This document shows, one piece after another, positions 61,401 to 64,000 of a stretch of DNA of 64,000 nt. Position numbers and translations under genes: made by a program. How positions within the stretch are numbered: position 1 is the first letter of the stretch; each line of letters starts with the position of its first letter. The notes beneath the pieces are model-generated. The model worked only from the letters and a program-made list of their open reading frames with translations, did no database searches and was not told the origin of the DNA. The stretch comes from CAUYUA01 sp963575675. Lineage in GTDB: Bacteria > Pseudomonadota > Alphaproteobacteria > Azospirillales > Azospirillaceae. The stretch covers positions 1 through 64,000 of the forward strand of contig CAUYUA010000044.1 in the NCBI GenBank assembly GCA_963575675.1. Reading direction: 5' to 3'.

Positions 61401-64000
61401 TCGGGATATCGTTGAGACCGAGCTGTTGCTCAATTCCAGCGTGTTGGCGGTGAAGGTGAGAGTGGTGTCGAGCGCTTCGTGCGGCGTCAACAAGTAGACG
61501 CGCGCGGTTTGCAGATCGGCGGCGCTCATGGTGAAGCTGCCGTCGCCGTTGTTGACGACTGTAGAGCTAAGAGAACCGTCGGCGTTGTAAGCATCGATGC
61601 GGGCGTCTTCGGGGAGGCCGCTGACGCGCACCGAAAGAATTTCCGAGCCGTCTTTATCGAACAGTTCCGCGTTCACGCCGAGGCTGTGGAGGTTGACGGA
61701 TTGATCTTCCAAGCTGATCAGCGTCGGCAAGGCTCCGCCGGCGGGCGGGGTGGGCATGGTGATGATTGCCTGATCGGCCACGGCTTCGACGGGGACGTGA
61801 ATTGTGGTGGACGTTGTGACGGATGATCCGTTCGAGGTCTCGGTGGCGGTGGCGGTGGCGGTCAGGGTCAAGTCGCCGCTGAAGTTTTGCGGCGGCGAGA
61901 TGTAGACGTCTCCGGTTTTGTTTCCGGGGATGGTGTAGACGCCTGAGGCGTTGGGCGTCCAAGCGGTTCCGTCGGCGTGGGTGAGCGTGGCTCCTGTAGG
62001 CAGGTCTTTCAGAGTAATCGAAGAAATGGTCTCGGAATTATCGACGTCTGTGGTTGCCGCCGACAAGTTCAGATGGATGCGCGTGTCTTCATTGCCGGAG
62101 CCGGAGCCGGAGATTGAGGGCGTGTCGGCGACTGCTTCGAAGTGAACCGAGCCGCTGGAGTTGTTGCTGGTGAAGGCGCCGTCGGCGCGGGTGAGGATGG
62201 AGGTGATGTTGAGGCTGATGTTGCCGCCGAAATCGGCGGGCGGGCGCAGGGTGATGGCGTCGAGATGGGCGGGGTCGACCATATAATAGGAGTGTCCCCC
62301 GGTGGTGATGGAGCCGGGGAAGAACAAGACGGCTCCGGAGACCGACGACGAGAGCGTCGCGCCTGAGGGGAGGTCGGAGATTCTGATCGACAGAGCGGTG
62401 TTGGCGGGAGGACCGCTCCAGCTGCTGGGCAACTGGAGATTGAAAGTGGCGTCATGATCTTCGACGCCGGGGGTTGCGACCACGGACACTGTCGGCGGGG
62501 TTGCGAGGGTTGTTGATCCTCCGCCGCCTCCGCCTCCGCCTCCGCTGTTCCCGCCGCCGTTTCCGCCGCTGCCGCTGACGTGATGCACCACGACGGAGAA
62601 ATCTTGACTGCCGATGGCGACGCCGACGTCGTTGGGATTGCTGAGGCTGGCGTCGTTTTCGATCACGACGGCTTTAAGTTGCAGATTGACCGTGCCGTGA
62701 GAGGTTTGGCTGGCGTCGTCGAAGCCGGGCGCGGCCTTGAATTGAACGTAGGGCAGAGCTTCGCTGTTGGCGGTCCAAGAGCCGTCGCCGTTGTTGAATA
62801 GGCGCGCCGTTGTTGGAGCGCCGCTTGTCAGCGTTAATATATGGTTGGCGTTGGAGCTGTTTCCGGCGGGCATGCCGGTGATTAGGTATTGGATCGATTC
62901 CGAATGATCGTTGGTTACGCCGACCGGCGTTTCCGTGGTGCGGCCGTGCAAATCGAGAGTCGCCGGGGTTCCGGCGTTGGTTTCAACATTGGCCGCAGAG
63001 ATTCCAGGGGCGTCGGCGACTCCTTTGACGCTGATCGACACCACGCCGACGTCGGTTCTCGACGTGGGATGACTGGGATCGTCGGCGGTGATTGCGACGC
63101 CTTGCGAGTTCACTTCGGCGACGGTGGTTTGAACTTTGAACTGAATGGTTTGGTTGCTCTGGGCCACCGGGTCGACTTCCAACCGGCCCGAGGTCGCTTG
63201 CTCGGCGGTGATCGTGTAGTGACCGCCGGCGTCTGGAGACAGAATTTGACCGTTCAGACGCAATGTCACGCCGCTCGGAATCTCGCTGAATACGACGTTT
63301 CCGACCATTTTTTCCGAACCGTCGGCGTCGGTCAATCCAGCGCCGATGGAGAATTGAATTCTGTTGTCTTCTAATCCGGCGCCGGATCCGCTGGGATGAA
63401 CGGCGTCCACCACCGGCCTGATTTCGACATTGTAGGGGGTGGTCGAAACGTGGGTGCGTTGCAGAGTGGCGTCGTTCGGATCGACATCGATGGTCACGGC
63501 CTGAACGGTCAACGGAATGTTGCCGCTGAAATTGGTCGCGACGCCGCGCAGATGCAGTCCGTTGAGCTGATCGGGCGTGAGAGTCCAGGTGGTGGTTTGC
63601 GAGGCTCCGGAGCCGGAGACGCCCGTGACCAGGCCGACAGTGTGGCCGTTGGCGTCGATCAGAGCCATGCCTTTGGGCACGCCCTGAATAACGTAGGAAG
63701 TAATATGTTCGGACTGGACTGAGCGTGGTTGCGCTGCGCCGCTGCCCATGTTGTTGCCGAAAGCGCCGGTGGTGGGGGCGAGATCGTTGTCGTGGGCGAC
63801 CGCTGAGATGGAAAGCGGCGCGACGCCATGAGCGCTATCGACGTCGCTTTCGTAGGTGGGGCTTCCGACCGTGATGTCGGCGGCGTTGGCGACTGGCGTG
63901 ACTTTGACGGTGATGGCTTTTTCGGCGCTGAGCGCAGTGTCGCTGTTGCTGGTCTCGGTGGTGCGGGCGGTGACTTTGATTTGGAAGTCTTCGCTGCTGT
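58497..64000 (-). CDS. giant RTX/cadherin-like surface adhesin, C-terminal part (runs off right edge)
   Basis: The frame is open from the right edge to stop 58497, giving at least 1830 residues. The visible part is a chain of immunoglobulin/cadherin/VCBS-like domains with recurring DxDxSE-type calcium loops (TTDVDNSETISSITLKDLP) and VNDAP linkers. A Gly-rich spacer (SGGGGGGGGGSTT) lies in the middle. Three near-identical 165-residue units occupy about 59470-60960. Near the end seven RTX nonapeptides such as GGAGNDQIS precede a hydrophobic-rich C-terminus ending SRIEWH. RTX repeats plus an uncleaved C-terminal signal are typical of type I secretion. It is probably a biofilm or attachment protein. 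The start and N-terminal anchor are outside the window. No type I transporter is seen nearby. Confidence 0.9.
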   Translation of the reverse strand, partial: SSEDFQIKVTARTTETSNSDTALSAEKAITVKVTPVANAADITVGSPTYESDVDSAHGVAPLSISAVAHDNDLAPTTGAFGNNMGSGAAQPRSVQSEHITSYVIQGVPKGMALIDANGHTVGLVTGVSGSGASQTTTWTLTPDQLNGLHLRGVATNFSGNIPLTVQAVTIDVDPNDATLQRTHVSTTPYNVEIRPVVDAVHPSGSGAGLEDNRIQFSIGAGLTDADGSEKMVGNVVFSEIPSGVTLRLNGQILSPDAGGHYTITAEQATSGRLEVDPVAQSNQTIQFKVQTTVAEVNSQGVAITADDPSHPTSRTDVGVVSISVKGVADAPGISAANVETNAGTPATLDLHGRTTETPVGVTNDHSESIQYLITGMPAGNSSNANHILTLTSGAPTTARLFNNGDGSWTANSEALPYVQFKAAPGFDDASQTSHGTVNLQLKAVVIENDASLSNPNDVGVAIGSQDFSVVVHHVSGSGGNGGGNSGGGGGGGGGSTTLATPPTVSVVATPGVEDHDATFNLQLPSSWSGPPANTALSIRISDLPSGATLSSSVSGAVLFFPGSITTGGHSYYMVDPAHLDAITLRPPADFGGNISLNITSILTRADGAFTSNNSSGSVHFEAVADTPSISGSGSGNEDTRIHLNLSAATTDVDNSETISSITLKDLPTGATLTHADGTAWTPNASGVYTIPGNKTGDVYISPPQNFSGDLTLTATATATETSNGSSVTTSTTIHVPVEAVADQAIITMPTPPAGGALPTLISLEDQSVNLHSLGVNAELFDKDGSEILSVRVSGLPEDARIDAYNADGSLSSTVVNNGDGSFTMSAADLQTARVYLLTPHEALDTTLTFTANTLELSNSSVSTISRDFRIEFQGVANAPTLTTQTASGVEHSAAIPLSVNAAFPDLDGSETHSLTISGAPTGTVFSINGQTLTTNADGSVTITLIDDPNGQQTGVNAFTPTQLQNLSVQAPDHVNGTLNLTVSGTAIEHSVVAAGHETATSSSTLTINIAGINDAPIVLSGHEAASLTPVSEGLAAPTGDTVTHLFSSGFSDATDNQTAYGGTQADAFHGIAITGNAATATQGTWQYLNDAGNWVSVGVRDNAHALVLDSDTQVRFVPNGDYNGQPGGLTVHLIENHSGVTPPTTGTEVDLNSAAATGGSTIFSVGTMTLDTTVSAVNDAPVVLSGFATSTLTTVGEDAAPTGDTVSHLFSSGFSDATDNQTAYGGTQADAFHGIAITGNTATTAQGTWQYQNGAGNWIAIGARDNAHALVLGSNTPVRFAPAHDFNGTPGSLTVRLIENHSGITPPTTGSEVDLSNAAATGGSTIFSAGTMTLNTSVSAANDAPIVLSGHETSVLAAINEDTTAPAGDTVTHLFSGGFSDTADNQAAYGGSQADSFQGIVITGNAATAAQGVWQHSSNGVTWSDIGTPTDNHALALSASEQIRFVPTANFNGHPGGLTVHLVENHSGATPPSNGSYIDLSAPHAVGETTIFSAGTITLDTSVTAVNDAPTAALHSGASVHGLIGEHTAAIIDPQVSVTDIDSANLSQATVSISSGLHTGDALMLNGHDIGPNGEVSGTSLTVHFDTDHHTLTLSGSAPLTTYQSILSSVGITPGSEAGARTLTITATDAEGATSAPSSVSVSFSAETSGTTGNDTISASGANDARISGGNGSDVINGAAGNDWLLGGAGDDKVFGGAGNDQISGGDGNDHLIGGAGNDHLVGGAGNDTFDFGTQQGNDVVEGAVGHDMIYLTDIAHPLAGYTLIDSGLNLPETAPDAEHWILQLEHQDDKNLMHVDPNNPHAIEFDHSVNGAIVMSDGSTVHFNEISRIEWH
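59470..60960. repeat. three tandem 495-bp units inside the adhesin gene
   Basis: Three units of about 165 codons are arranged head to tail. Each starts at NDAPIVLSGHE-like codons and includes DTVTHLFSSGFSDATDNQTA. Units one and two differ at few positions, and the third (lowest coordinates) is more diverged. Confidence 0.9.

Overview
The window looks like a chromosomal segment of a free-living, motile, Gram-negative alphaproteobacterium, most likely near the Rhodospirillales. This rests on gene content and gene order: the rbfA-truB-rpsO-pnp block, a D-amino-acid aminotransferase beside hfq-hflX, an alphaproteobacterial-type CheZ, an HpnA-like hopanoid-associated epimerase, RpmG, TldD, and an ECF sigma/anti-sigma pair. 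The placement is inferred from familiarity, not from a database search. No rRNA, tRNA, CRISPR array, transposase or prophage was found.

Layout. 1-5.7 kb: cobM (runs off the left edge), a secreted serine hydrolase, a MORN-repeat protein, and an ECF sigma/anti-sigma pair. 5.7-11 kb: a very large perfect inverted repeat, rnr (RNase R), an S41 C-terminal processing peptidase with an Asn-rich insertion, and rpmG. 11.2-14.7 kb: a poorly characterised accessory cluster with a ParA-like ATPase, a Pro-rich protein with a possible HTH, and a divergent coiled-coil protein interrupted at an 11-G tract. 14.9-24.3 kb: a chemoreceptor, eno, an archaeal/eukaryotic-type proS, metG, holB and an IscR-like regulator. 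24.7-33.1 kb: a periplasmic solute-binding protein, hpnA-like, a CRTAC1/FG-GAP protein, tldD, a highly repetitive Ala-rich coiled-coil protein, and cheZ. 33.5-44.8 kb: aceB, mtnP, rbfA, truB, rpsO, pnp, D-amino-acid aminotransferase, a HAD phosphatase, hfq and hflX. 45-52.6 kb: putA, gltX, gltA, an EVE-domain protein and a CinA-family amidase. 53-64 kb: a 1300-residue multi-PAS histidine kinase, an unrecognised 343-residue protein, and the C-terminal 5.5 kb of a giant RTX/cadherin-like adhesin that runs off the right edge.

Functional themes are RNA turnover and translation (rnr, pnp, rbfA, truB, rpsO, rpmG, hfq, hflX, proS, metG, gltX), central carbon and nitrogen metabolism (eno, aceB, gltA, putA), chemotaxis and signalling (chemoreceptor, CheZ, PAS kinase), and envelope or surface functions (serine hydrolase, S41 protease, RTX adhesin).

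The most striking non-gene structure is a dispersed repeat of about 76 bp with a GGGTCCAGGGACTGTGTTCC...GATC layout. It occurs singly or as head-to-head inverted pairs. Four clear loci lie between convergent genes (20.4-20.8, 26.8-26.9, 52.0-52.1 and 58.1-58.5 kb), one forms the leader of rnr (5.76-5.93 kb), and a diverged inverted pair separates rpsO from pnp (38.67-38.76 kb). The hairpin core also appears inside an apparent intrinsic terminator behind the ParA-like gene. This suggests a mobile hairpin element reused as bidirectional transcription punctuation or as a leader structure.
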